NCBI GenBank assembly: GCA_937974845.1
Contig: CALJVC010000078.1
Location: 1 to 32,211 of the forward strand
Origin: an uncultured Pseudogracilibacillus sp.
GTDB lineage: Bacteria; Bacillota; Bacilli; Bacillales; Amphibacillaceae
DNA: 32,211 nucleotides
Reading direction: 5' to 3'
Position 1 is the first letter of the stretch. Every line of letters begins with the position of its first letter. Below are positions 1 through 7,105 of this stretch, in pieces. Both the position numbers and the translations under genes were made by a program. Under the pieces are notes generated by a model. It searched no databases and had not been told where the DNA came from. It saw only the letters and a list, made by a program, of their open reading frames with translations.

Positions 1-13
1 AGGGGTGTTTAAC

Positions 14-691
14 ATGAAGTGGATGAAAAATGCTTTTATGTTTTTTTTAGCTTTTATTTTAGTTTTTTCAACATTGGGAACGTCAGGATTGTCTAGTGTG
101 AAAGCTTCTGAGTTAAAAAATGATAAAGAAAGCGTCGTTAACCAAAATGATGATTCTAACCTTGTGATTTTAGAAGATGGTATTTTAATAGATGATAAAT
201 TTTATAGTCCAGAAGAGTTTGAAGAATACTTGAAATCAGCCGAAATTGTTGTATTAGATGATGTTTATGATAATGATGGTTCATCTGTTCGACCTTTCTT
301 TGCATTAGCTCCTGCTATTTATTTCGTTCCTGGTGTGGGACAAGTTACATTATTAGCGACTGGTGCAATAGTAGTTGGCGGGGTAACAATCAAGGCTGGA
401 AGCTGGTTGTATAAAACTGTTTCCAATTATTTTAATGATCCAAAAAGGGTAATTTCTTCTAATTACGGGATACCGAAATCCTTGTTAGATTCAAAAGGAA
501 AAGTAAAATTGGGTTCTTTTAAGGATAAGCATGGTAATACTCCTCTTAATAAAAAATCTGGTACTTTTAAAAATGGAAAGTGGTCAGTAGAAAAGGATAC
601 AGCGGGGCATGGCGGACGTGCATGGAAATTAAAGAAAAGTGGAGAGAGAATAGCATCTTTAGATAAAAACGGGAAAGTTTTATCAAAGTGA
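14..691 (+). CDS. secreted putative toxin with C-terminal GHGG toxin-like domain
   Basis: The product is about 225 residues. It has an N-terminal signal-like segment (basic start, then a long Phe/Leu stretch to about residue 30, followed by VKASE). An acidic region follows at about 40-90. A hydrophobic Gly/Ala-rich stretch at about 97-135 contains FVPGVGQV and GAIVVGGV. A basic C-terminal domain at about 150-225 carries KDTAGHGGRAWKL and ERIASLDKNGKVL. The domain order and the GHGG...WKL tail resemble small Gram-positive secreted toxins, from memory the SAR2788-type putative toxins or Ntox21-like domains; this assignment is inference. ATG 14 is preferred over GTG 5 because AGGGGTG at 1-7 gives a 6-base spacer for ATG and none for GTG. 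A small acidic ORF follows after 21 bases and is its likely immunity gene. The AT-rich composition differs from most of the window. Confidence 0.6.
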   Translation: MKWMKNAFMFFLAFILVFSTLGTSGLSSVKASELKNDKESVVNQNDDSNLVILEDGILIDDKFYSPEEFEEYLKSAEIVVLDDVYDNDGSSVRPFFALAPAIYFVPGVGQVTLLATGAIVVGGVTIKAGSWLYKTVSNYFNDPKRVISSNYGIPKSLLDSKGKVKLGSFKDKHGNTPLNKKSGTFKNGKWSVEKDTAGHGGRAWKLKKSGERIASLDKNGKVLSK

Positions 692-712
692 TAAGTGGGA
701 GTGAATTTATTT

Positions 713-946
713 ATGAAAAATATGATTTTTAATGGTTTTACACTTAAGTATCATAAGTCAATTAATGTTTATGTTAATGAGGAAATGAAACGAGTTATTT
801 TTATTTCCAAAAATAATGATGAAATACATGGAATGCTAGAGTTTAACGAGAGTAATAAAGTTAAAATACATCCTAGGTGGAATGTAAACTTTTCAGTAGA
901 AAATACAGAAGTTATTATTGACGTTAATTATAGTGAAGATGAATAA
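713..946 (+). CDS. small acidic protein, likely immunity partner of the upstream toxin
   Basis: The product is 77 residues with no signal peptide and no membrane segment, so it should be cytosolic. It alternates short hydrophobic stretches (INVYVNEE, RVIFISKN, VIIDVNYSEDE) in a beta-rich pattern and ends in an acidic tail. I do not recognise the family. Position is the argument for its role: it sits directly behind a secreted basic toxin-like protein, on the same strand and with similar AT-rich composition, as immunity genes usually do. GTG 695 is in frame, but ATG 713 has GGGAG at 697-701 at a usable distance and is preferred. The immunity role is inference. Confidence 0.5.
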   Translation: MKNMIFNGFTLKYHKSINVYVNEEMKRVIFISKNNDEIHGMLEFNESNKVKIHPRWNVNFSVENTEVIIDVNYSEDE

Positions 947-1032
947 CGAAAAAAATAAAATCTATTCTATTGTTATTGGTCGGTTCTAATACAAATAAAA
1001 GTATTGTAAAATTTTAAAACAGCGATGAAATT

Positions 1033-1257
1033 ATGGAATTTAGTGAAGAATATAAGAAAGAATTGAAGCGGTCGAAAGAAAAAGTGGCTCCACCTAAAAA
1101 ACGATATTTAATTCATATATAAATTTTCATGGTGAGAAATGGTACAGAGAAATAAAGAATATCGACCAAGGTAAATGAAGTAAGATTATATTTCGTAAAT
1201 ACTCAATCTAATAGTGGTAAAAAATATAAATTGGTAGGAATCAAAAGGTATGCCTAA
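1033..1257 (+). pseudogene. remnant of a small protein (~75 aa) broken by two frameshifts
   Basis: From ATG 1033 the frame reads MEFSEEYKKELKRSKEK and on to RYLIH, then stops at 1120-1122. Shifting at 1119 gives INFHGEKWYREIKNIDQ, which stops soon after. Shifting again near 1165 returns to the first frame and reads KVNEVRLYFVNTQ, then KLVGIKRYA, and stops at 1255-1257. A +2 and a +1 change together restore the original frame, and all three pieces read as ordinary protein, which points to a recently broken gene. The family is not recognised. It may be another cargo or immunity gene of the toxin region. From 1258 to 1381 I see no further gene. Confidence 0.5.
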
Positions 1258-1381
1258 TTGAAAAGGAATTGTTACAGTAAAACCGCACGAAGAACATAGA
1301 AATTCTCCAATAATCAAGCTAAGATATATACAAAAATAAAACCTTAGCAAACGGTCGAGGTATAGAAAGGGCGTGGCCAAA

Positions 1382-1606
1382 ATGGGAACTGATATATTCA
1401 ATCTTGTGATATTAATCGTGGCTGTTTCGTTGATTTTATTTATAATAAGGCAAAAGAAATTTAGTAAAAAGCTAGATACCATTATAATCATTGCAGGAGC
1501 AGCGAGTATACTTATTGTAAATAAATCTTTCCTATGGATTTCTGTTTTCATCTTGGTAATCGTATATTTTTTGATATCATCTTTTACACAAAGATCAGCA
1601 GATTAA
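1382..1606 (+). CDS. small membrane protein, unknown function
   Basis: The product is 74 residues with three hydrophobic segments (about 4-22, 33-48 and 50-66) separated by short basic turns (RQKKFSKK), and a polar tail. ATG 1382 is preferred over GTG 1373 because GAAAGGG at 1365-1371 gives a 10-base spacer to the ATG. The family is not recognised. Its AT-rich composition matches the toxin/immunity region upstream, so it may belong to that accessory block. It could also be a chance ORF, although the amphipathic layout and ribosome binding site argue for a real gene. Confidence 0.4.
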   Translation: MGTDIFNLVILIVAVSLILFIIRQKKFSKKLDTIIIIAGAASILIVNKSFLWISVFILVIVYFLISSFTQRSAD

Positions 1607-1640
1607 AAATTTGAAGATTAGATAGTGGTTGGGCTAGAAA

Positions 1641-1680
1641 TAAAAAACCTTCCCGTCCGCTATAAAAGGCCAGGAAGGTA
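1641..1680 (-). terminator. rho-independent terminator of the prenyltransferase gene
   Basis: ACCTTCC (1647-1653) pairs with GGAAGGT (1673-1679). Read on the minus strand the stem is followed by a T run (1642-1647). It lies just past the stop codon at 1688. Confidence 0.75.
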
Positions 1681-1687
1681 GAGCGAT

Positions 1688-2626
1688 TTACACTTGCCAA
1701 AGTCCGAGCCAAAGGGCAGTTGTAAAGGCTGTTAGAAGGAGTTTTTTCTCTGTTGAGGTAACGGAGTTTAGGTTTTTTGTGTCCATCCTTTTTACTTGGA
1801 TTAGGCTGTACAGGAGGAGTAGACCGGCACCGAGAACAGTAAAGGGGCGGCTGAGACTAATCCACAAAAGTAGGCAGGCTACAAGGAAGAAGTAAAGATA
1901 ACTCGGTAGTTTTGTTCCTTTTTCCCCAAAGATGTCCTCAGCCCAGACTACCGTCGTCTGCTTCACTGGTTTCGCTTGGCGATCGGCATCGCGGTCAGGA
2001 ATATGATGGACCATAACCCAGGCCATACAGAAAAGAGCATTGACGCTAGCGTTCTGCCAGGCCCAAAGGGGTATATTATCAAGTAAGATCCAGGCCGGAG
2101 CTAAGCCTAAGCAAAACATAGTCGGAAATAGACTTAGCCATTCTCCGACAAAGGGATAATAGGCCAGTTGAAAGGGTTTGACGGAGTAAGAAATTGCGCC
2201 CCACAGTCCAATAAGGGTTAGAAGGGCAAATTCTTTATAGTCAAAATACAGGAAAAGGGCTAGGGAAAGTACTAAAAAAACGGTAATCCAGCTGGCTATT
2301 TGTCGTAGATTAGAAAGAGATAAGGTCCCTGTTTGTAGTACTCTGCTTCCCCCGGATAAGATTCCGGGGCTATAGGTATCGGTTCCCGAACGATAATCAG
2401 TTACATCATTTAAGGAATGAGTAAGTAAACCGTGGATAATTAAAGCCCCTATAAAAAGGATTAATGTCGTATTTGTAATCGATAAAAAAGTTAAATCGGT
2501 ATAAAAGTAAAGAGGCAAGGCATTGGATAAAACTGTCGCTAAGCTAGAGGAAACGACAGCTACGATGCGTAGGAGCATGCCGATTCCTTTAACCCGTAAG
2601 CTTGCTTCTGAGCTAATAATGGTCAT
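1688..2626 (-). CDS. UbiA-family prenyltransferase
   Basis: This 312-residue integral membrane protein has about eight or nine hydrophobic helices. The first Asp-rich motif is NDVTDYRSGTD (residues 73-83) and the second is DRDAD (211-215). These are the two Mg-pyrophosphate binding motifs of UbiA-type enzymes, which move a prenyl chain onto an aromatic or other acceptor. A GGSRVLQTG stretch follows the first motif. The acceptor cannot be read from the sequence. The protein is in the MenA size range, but a menaquinone role is not shown by context because no men genes are nearby. GAAGGAAGG lies just upstream of ATG 2626. The gene is monocistronic, with its own terminator downstream. Confidence 0.85.
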   Translation of the reverse strand: MTIISSEASLRVKGIGMLLRIVAVVSSSLATVLSNALPLYFYTDLTFLSITNTTLILFIGALIIHGLLTHSLNDVTDYRSGTDTYSPGILSGGSRVLQTGTLSLSNLRQIASWITVFLVLSLALFLYFDYKEFALLTLIGLWGAISYSVKPFQLAYYPFVGEWLSLFPTMFCLGLAPAWILLDNIPLWAWQNASVNALFCMAWVMVHHIPDRDADRQAKPVKQTTVVWAEDIFGEKGTKLPSYLYFFLVACLLLWISLSRPFTVLGAGLLLLYSLIQVKRMDTKNLNSVTSTEKKLLLTAFTTALWLGLWQV

Positions 2627-2737
2627 CGCCTTCCTTCATTAAAAATAAATCTAATGGTGTATATATAGTATGGCTCTGTTTTATTCCTTTATAAGTGTGG
2701 CAAGGAAGAAGAAGGAATGACGTTTCATATTTAATAA

Positions 2738-2772
2738 AAACCCCATCGCAAAGGCTTGCGATGGGGTTTGGT
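2738..2772 (-). terminator. strong terminator of the OsmC-like gene
   Basis: AAACCCCATCGCAA (2738-2751) pairs perfectly with TTGCGATGGGGTTT (2756-2769) around a 4-base loop. The minus-strand transcript continues into TTTATTAAA. It starts immediately after the stop codon at 2773. The T-rich plus-strand side could make it weakly bidirectional. Confidence 0.85.
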
Positions 2773-3219
2773 TTATTTATTGTGAAGTAAATCTTGTCTT
2801 ACTACGCGTGTTCCTGTTAATGTATCTTTTACTGGACAGTATTTTTCTACGTGGGCAATTAGGGCGTCGATATTTTCTTCTTGAGAAGGGGAATCGAGAT
2901 GAATCGTATATCTAATTTCATCAAAACCAATTCGGGCCTCTGGGTCTTTTCCTAAAAAGCCCTCCGGATTTAAATCGCCTTCTACTTCAACTTTCAGGTC
3001 TTTTACTTCTACATCAAATTTTTCAGCGAAGGAAACAACGAGGACATTAATACAGCCACCAAGGGCAGCTAAGAGATATTCGACCGGGTTTGGTCCCTTA
3101 TCTGTTCCTCCTAATAGGGGTGGCTCATCGATTACTACTTTATGTTTGTTAATATGAGCCGTAGATAAAACGCCGGTTTGTTCCCATTTTACTTCTGTAC
3201 TGAAGGTGTTCATCGCCAT
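2773..3219 (-). CDS. OsmC-family thiol peroxidase-like protein
   Basis: The product is 148 residues, the usual size for OsmC/Ohr/YhfA proteins. The two conserved cysteines are present: Cys56 in ALGGCIN and Cys128 in EKYCPV. The family fold is recognisable from GPNPVEYLLAALGGC. Members reduce organic hydroperoxides with these cysteines, although YhfA-type members are less well characterised. The protein is cytosolic. AGGAGG sits 7 bases before the first ATG (MAMNTF); a second ATG two codons later is possible. The gene stands alone between a terminator and a long intergenic region. Confidence 0.85.
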   Translation of the reverse strand: MAMNTFSTEVKWEQTGVLSTAHINKHKVVIDEPPLLGGTDKGPNPVEYLLAALGGCINVLVVSFAEKFDVEVKDLKVEVEGDLNPEGFLGKDPEARIGFDEIRYTIHLDSPSQEENIDALIAHVEKYCPVKDTLTGTRVVRQDLLHNK

Positions 3220-3600
3220 TTTTATTCCTCCTAAATATACGTGTTGATATTGATGAGTAAAAAGTAATACGCTAGCTTACTTTAATAGAGGACAGTATCC
3301 TTCTTCCTCTTTTAAGCGACAACCTATGCGACAAGCTATCTAAATGCATAAAATAATCGTCGACGTTTTATCTTCCCGTGTTTCCTCCTCTCTTAGGTAC
3401 ACAAGGTATGTAATCTCAATCTACCTCAAATATAAGCCAAAAGTAGCAGATTGTCAATAAATTATATCTATTTAGTAGGAAATGTGGTAAAATATTGAAC
3501 ATTGTAACAAAAGGATATTTGACGGTTCGTAATTTGCCGGAAGGCTTGCTAGTTTTATAAGGTATTTTTACACTGATAGAAAAACTAAAGGAGCGATGAT
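3220..3600. other. intergenic region, 381 bp, divergent promoters expected
   Basis: It separates the minus-strand OsmC gene from the plus-strand phosphatase pseudogene. A TAAAAT hexamer at 3489-3494 could be a -10 for the phosphatase, but its -35 is poor. I see no convincing gene, RNA element or repeat. Confidence 0.4.
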
Positions 3601-4341
3601 ATGCTAGTTCGGTTACCTTTAGAGGGGACATTTAATACAAGGGATTTAGGTGGTCATCCGACGGCGACCGGCGAGGTGACTGCCTTTCGTGCGTTTATTC
3701 GGAGTGATGATGTCGCCAATATAAGTAAAAAGGATCTCAATTTTTTACAGAAGTATGGTGTGACGTCTGTTCTTGATTTGCGTAGTGAGGAAGAAAGGCA
3801 ACGTGTTCCGAATCCTTTTCAAACCCTCGCTTCTTTCCAATATGTACATCAGTCTATCCTGCCTTTAGGTAAAAACTCCAATAGGTCTCTGGAACTATTT
3901 GTGTCTAGTCTATATGAGAAAAATCGAGAACCGTTAGCTGAGATGTATGTTTTAATGTTATAGGAAAGCAAAGAGGTTATTCGGAATATTTTTACGTGGT
4001 TTAGTGAACAAGAAGGGGCGGTACTTTTTCATTGTACGGCGGGGAAGGACCGGACAGGAATTATATCTATGCTATTGTTAGGTTTAGTGGAAGTATCTAG
4101 AAGCGATATTATAGCTAATTATAGTGTTACGCACATATATAATCGAGATAATCCAGAGGAAAAAATGTTACAATTACCGTTCGAAGTACCGGCATCTTTT
4201 CTTAAATCAAAGCCTTCATATATATTAGAGGCTTATGAGTATCTATTTGAAAACTACGGTTCAGTTAAGGGTTATTTAAGGGATATTGGCGTGGATTGTG
4301 AAACCCAAGAAGTTGTAAGATATAAATTGTTAGGAAAATAA
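3601..4341 (+). pseudogene. tyrosine-protein phosphatase (Y_phosphatase3 type) with internal amber stop
   Basis: The frame beginning at ATG 3601 (AAGGAG upstream) would give about 246 residues but is cut by a TAG at 3961-3963, codon 121. The N-terminal part has FNTRDLGGH and the VLDLRSEEER stretch typical of LipA/IphP-type phosphatases. Past the stop, in the same frame and without any frameshift, lies the P-loop HCTAGKDRTG (catalytic Cys and Arg, HCX5R), then a normal C-terminus ending at 4341. The 120-residue product lacks the catalytic loop, and no good start precedes it, so the enzyme should be inactive unless the stop is read through. A single base change such as CAG, GAG or AAG to TAG would explain it. 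Confidence 0.8.
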
Positions 4342-4391
4342 TCAAAAGTAAGGTATTTTCCTTTAAAAGCATCAGGTTAGGTAGGGATAAA

Positions 4392-5093
4392 ATGGAAGCA
4401 GAAAGTTTCGTGTATGGGAAATTACTCGTGCGTGAAAATCGTTTTATTGCAAGGGTGGAAGTGGCGGGAAAAGAAGAGCGAGTTCATGTACCAAATACCG
4501 GTCGTTTACCGCAAATTATACAAAAGGGGGTAGAGGTTCAGTTAAGAAAAAGTAACAATCCAAAGCGTAAGACGAAGTATTCTTTAATTGCGGTTAAAAA
4601 GGAAGGACAGTGGATTAATATCGACTCTCAATTACCGAATAAGCTAGCCTATGAAAGTATTAAAGAAGGTAGAATAGATGGGTTTACCAACCTGGATATA
4701 GTAAAACGGGAAGTCAATTATGGTAACTCTCGTTTTGATTTATATTATGAAAGAGGGAAACAAAAGGGCTTTATCGAGGTAAAAGGTGTCACGTTTGTGG
4801 AGGAAGGAGTAGGGATGTTTCCCGATGCTCCGACCGAAAGAGGGACTAAACATGTATATGAAATGATTCAGGCCGTAGAAGCAGGTTATGAAGGAAACAT
4901 CCTATTTATTATTATGCGAGAGGATGGGGATTCTTTTTCTCCTTATTGGGAAATGGATCCTGCCTTTTCTGAGGCCTTAGTCGAAGCCGAGAAGAAGGGT
5001 GTTCGTATTCTAGCTTATAAAACCCATTATGTTCAAACGGTACCTCAAGTTGCCGACGCTGTTGATGTTCGATTGGAGCGGTCGTTACTTTAG
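4392..5093 (+). CDS. sfsA: SfsA family DNA-binding/nuclease-like protein
   Basis: The product is 233 residues, the usual SfsA length. It shows the family's N-terminal VHVPNTGRL (about 31-39), SRFDLYYE (113-120), IEVKGVT (128-134) and PDAPTERGTKH (144-154). The acidic and lysine residues in the FD, EVK and PTERG blocks form a PD-(D/E)XK-like site. SfsA was named for sugar fermentation stimulation in E. coli and is described as a DNA-binding or nuclease-like protein; its role in Firmicutes is not settled. It follows the phosphatase pseudogene by 50 bases and precedes the VOC dioxygenase by 29, so cotranscription with the latter is likely. Confidence 0.9.
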   Translation: MEAESFVYGKLLVRENRFIARVEVAGKEERVHVPNTGRLPQIIQKGVEVQLRKSNNPKRKTKYSLIAVKKEGQWINIDSQLPNKLAYESIKEGRIDGFTNLDIVKREVNYGNSRFDLYYERGKQKGFIEVKGVTFVEEGVGMFPDAPTERGTKHVYEMIQAVEAGYEGNILFIIMREDGDSFSPYWEMDPAFSEALVEAEKKGVRILAYKTHYVQTVPQVADAVDVRLERSLL

Positions 5094-5122
5094 CAAAGGA
5101 AATAATCAAAGGAGATGAAGAT

Positions 5123-5989
5123 GTGATGACGTTTCATCAATATCCAACCATGTATCCAAAGGCTTGTACTTTAAATGTAAAGGATCTGTCCAGGTCCATT
5201 GAGTTTTACGAGGACGTACTCGGCTTTGTTCTTCATGAAGAAAAGGACCGTTCCGTAATGTTGGGAACAGAAAAGGTTAAGGACTTGTTAACGTTGGTAG
5301 AGACGGAGGCGATGAAAGAGAATAAAAAGAGAATGGTAGGCCTATATCATGTTGCCTTATTGCTACCAGGTCGTAAAGATCTAGCGCTTTTTGTGAAGCA
5401 TTTGGATGAGTTAGGGATAACCTTTAGTGCTGGAGACCATTTAGTGAGTGAAGCGATTTATTTTTCAGACCCAGATGGTCATGGAATTGAAGTGTACGCT
5501 GATCGACCAGCTAGTTCTTGGGAATGGAGAGGGAAGGAAGTGGTGATGAATACCCTTCCGGTTGATTTTGCATCCTTGCTTTCCTTACCATCAGAAGGAG
5601 AAAAGTGGCATCAATTACCTGAAGGAACGGTTTTAGGCCACCTTCATTTTCAAGTGAAAAATCTAGAGGAACATCAGCGTTTTTATAGAGAGGGATTAGG
5701 TTATGATTTAGTTAGTCAACTTGGACAGGAGGCGATGTTTCTTTCTGATAGTGATTATCATCACCATATTGCCTTTAACACTTGGGCAAACTTTTACTTA
5801 GAGGCAGAAAAAGATAGGGATGTAGGTATGCGCACCTTTCATCTTGCTGTAGCTAGTAGAGAAAGACAAGAGGAAATAGGTACACGCTTGAAACAGTTAG
5901 GCTATACAGTAGACAGAGAAGGAGATACGTTAGTTACTTATGATCCAGCAAATATAGAGGTTAGATTAACGTTAGATGAAAAGGAATAA
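5123..5989 (+). CDS. catE: VOC-family extradiol dioxygenase (CatE-like)
   Basis: The product is 288 residues with two vicinal-oxygen-chelate modules, about 10-130 and 165-285. The metal-binding set sits in the second module: His in HLHFQV, His in HHHIAFNTW and Glu in IEVRL. This layout and length match Bacillus CatE, catechol 2,3-dioxygenase, which opens catechol rings using Fe(II). The substrate is inferred from family resemblance only, and the protein could instead act in resistance to a phenolic compound. GTG 5123 has GGAG at 5111-5114, 8 bases away; ATG 5126 is the alternative. A terminator follows directly. Confidence 0.75.
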   Translation: MMTFHQYPTMYPKACTLNVKDLSRSIEFYEDVLGFVLHEEKDRSVMLGTEKVKDLLTLVETEAMKENKKRMVGLYHVALLLPGRKDLALFVKHLDELGITFSAGDHLVSEAIYFSDPDGHGIEVYADRPASSWEWRGKEVVMNTLPVDFASLLSLPSEGEKWHQLPEGTVLGHLHFQVKNLEEHQRFYREGLGYDLVSQLGQEAMFLSDSDYHHHIAFNTWANFYLEAEKDRDVGMRTFHLAVASRERQEEIGTRLKQLGYTVDREGDTLVTYDPANIEVRLTLDEKE

Positions 5990-5995
5990 AGAAAA

Positions 5996-6030
5996 ACCGA
6001 AGCGAAGTGGATTCTTCGTTTCGGTTTCAT
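5996..6030. terminator. bidirectional terminator between convergent genes
   Basis: ACCGAAGCGAAG (5996-6007) pairs with CTTCGTTTCGGT (6014-6025) with one G-T wobble. T-rich tracts lie on both outer sides (TTCATTGTT on plus, TTTTTC on minus). It serves the dioxygenase gene and the converging DUF420 gene. Confidence 0.8.
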
Positions 6031-6032
6031 TG

Positions 6033-6575
6033 TTAATAATAAGGTGATATCAGTAGATATACTAATACGCCAGAGACACTCACATATAACCAAATCGGCA
6101 TGGTCCAACGTGCCAATCGTTTATGTTTCTCCGTCTCCATTTTAAGGCCACGCGTGAGTGTGAAAAGGGCTAGCGGTAATAGTACAGTAGAAAGTAAAAT
6201 GTGGGAGATTAAAATAATGTAGTACACATATTTCAGTACTCCATCCCCACCATAACTAGTAGAACCTGCTAAGGTGTGGTAAGTTAAGTAAGTAAGTAAA
6301 AACAAGAACGTTGCACCGAAAGCAGCAAAGATAAAATTGCGATGAGCATTTACATTGCCTTTACGAATAGTTATTAGTGCACCAATTAAAAAGATAAAGG
6401 CAATTCCATTAAAAAGTGCGTTAAAAAATGGTAGGATAGATATATCGATTCCAAAAATTGTATTTGTTGTGTTTCTTGGAATATAGTTAATCGATAAAAT
6501 GATGATCACAGCAACAGCGGATAGGATCCAAATAAGAGATGTATAGTTGCGTTCTTTTACATTGTTCATACTCAT
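6033..6575 (-). CDS. yozB: DUF420 membrane protein (YozB/CtaM type)
   Basis: The 180-residue product has five or six transmembrane helices. Histidines lie at helix edges (NAHR, LTYHT, ISHIL, EKHKR), and the signature tail RLARWTMPIWLYVSVSGV is present. This is the DUF420 family. In Staphylococcus aureus the homologue CtaM is needed for maturation of heme-copper oxidase, and in B. subtilis the family member is YozB. The role in cytochrome oxidase assembly here is inferred from that relationship. No oxidase genes lie in the window. Upstream GAGAGGGGAATGAG provides the ribosome binding site before ATG 6575. Confidence 0.85.
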   Translation of the reverse strand: MSMNNVKERNYTSLIWILSAVAVIIILSINYIPRNTTNTIFGIDISILPFFNALFNGIAFIFLIGALITIRKGNVNAHRNFIFAAFGATFLFLLTYLTYHTLAGSTSYGGDGVLKYVYYIILISHILLSTVLLPLALFTLTRGLKMETEKHKRLARWTMPIWLYVSVSGVLVYLLISPYY

Positions 6576-6697
6576 TCCCCTCTCTCTATATATACTATCA
6601 TAAGAAAGATTATAGGATAATACAATAATTTTTTATCAGTTCAACAAATTGCCATAATTCCTATATATACGTATTCGATTGCTTGCCCTTTAAATAA

Positions 6698-6765
6698 AAG
6701 GAGCGAGGGCTCTAGTGGCGAACTTTCCCTTCTTAATCCTAGCTAGAAGGGAAAGTTGGCTCCTT
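6698..6765. repeat. long inverted repeat just upstream of the riboswitch promoter
   Basis: The inner arms AACTTTCCCTTCT (6721-6733) and AGAAGGGAAAGTT (6745-6757) are perfectly complementary around an 11-base loop. Outer arms AAGGAGC (6698-6704) and GCTCCTT (6759-6765) extend the pairing. GAGC at 6701-6704 can also pair with GCTC at 6709-6712. No T run follows, so it is a weak terminator candidate. Its right side overlaps the proposed -35 TTGGCT (6756-6761). Confidence 0.7.
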
Positions 6766-6784
6766 ATTGTCCATCGTGTATAAT
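6756..6784 (+). promoter_or_regulatory. sigma-A-type promoter of the B12 riboswitch operon
   Basis: TTGGCT (6756-6761), a 17-base spacer and TATAAT (6779-6784). The expected transcript start near 6791 lies about 17 bases before the aptamer's first stem. Confidence 0.65.
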
Positions 6785-6807
6785 AAATAATAATTATATA
6801 TGAGAAA

Positions 6808-7065
6808 CATTAGGTGTACTTCTTATTGATAATAAGAAGCGTAAAAGGGAAGTTCGGTGAAAGTCCGACACGGACCCGCCACTGTGAGTAGCGATTAAGA
6901 AGGTTTCGTAGACCACTGTGCCCTAGGCATGGGAAGGTGAAAGCTTCGGCGCTACAAGTCAGGAGACCTGCCTAATGGAAAGCACCCTTAGCCTACGGGT
7001 ATTAGGAAGAGGTGTTTCCAACTTTAGGAAAACCTATCACCTCTTTTAAGAGGTGTTTTTTATTG
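6808..7065 (+). promoter_or_regulatory. cobalamin riboswitch with terminator-type expression platform
   Basis: The aptamer core is clear: AAAAGGGAA, GGTGAAAGTCCGACACGG and CCCGCCACTGT, then the B12 box AGTCAGGAGACCTGCC at 6957-6972. The closing stem is CATTAGG (6808-6814) with CCTAATG (6971-6977). Beyond it lies an antiterminator, AAGAGGTG (7007-7014) and TTTCC with GGAAA and CACCTCTT (7038-7045), which competes with the terminator CACCTCTT/AAGAGGTG followed by T6. Cobalamin binding should favour termination and lower expression of the btuCD genes. This family (Rfam class Cobalamin) is well established; the platform pairing is my reading. Confidence 0.95.
7038..7061 (+). terminator. riboswitch-controlled intrinsic terminator
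   Basis: CACCTCTT (7038-7045) and AAGAGGTG (7048-7055) are followed by TTTTTT. The left arm is the strand that can instead pair with the upstream copy of AAGAGGTG at 7007-7014. Confidence 0.85.
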
Positions 7066-7105
7066 CCTACAACGCTACGAAGTCTAGACGAAGGAGTTTA
7101 AACTA

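Noticed and set aside
1186..1551. 121-codon minus-strand open frame
   Set aside because: It overlaps the small membrane protein gene and the pseudogene region, has no good ribosome binding site and reads as the antisense of a hydrophobic ORF.
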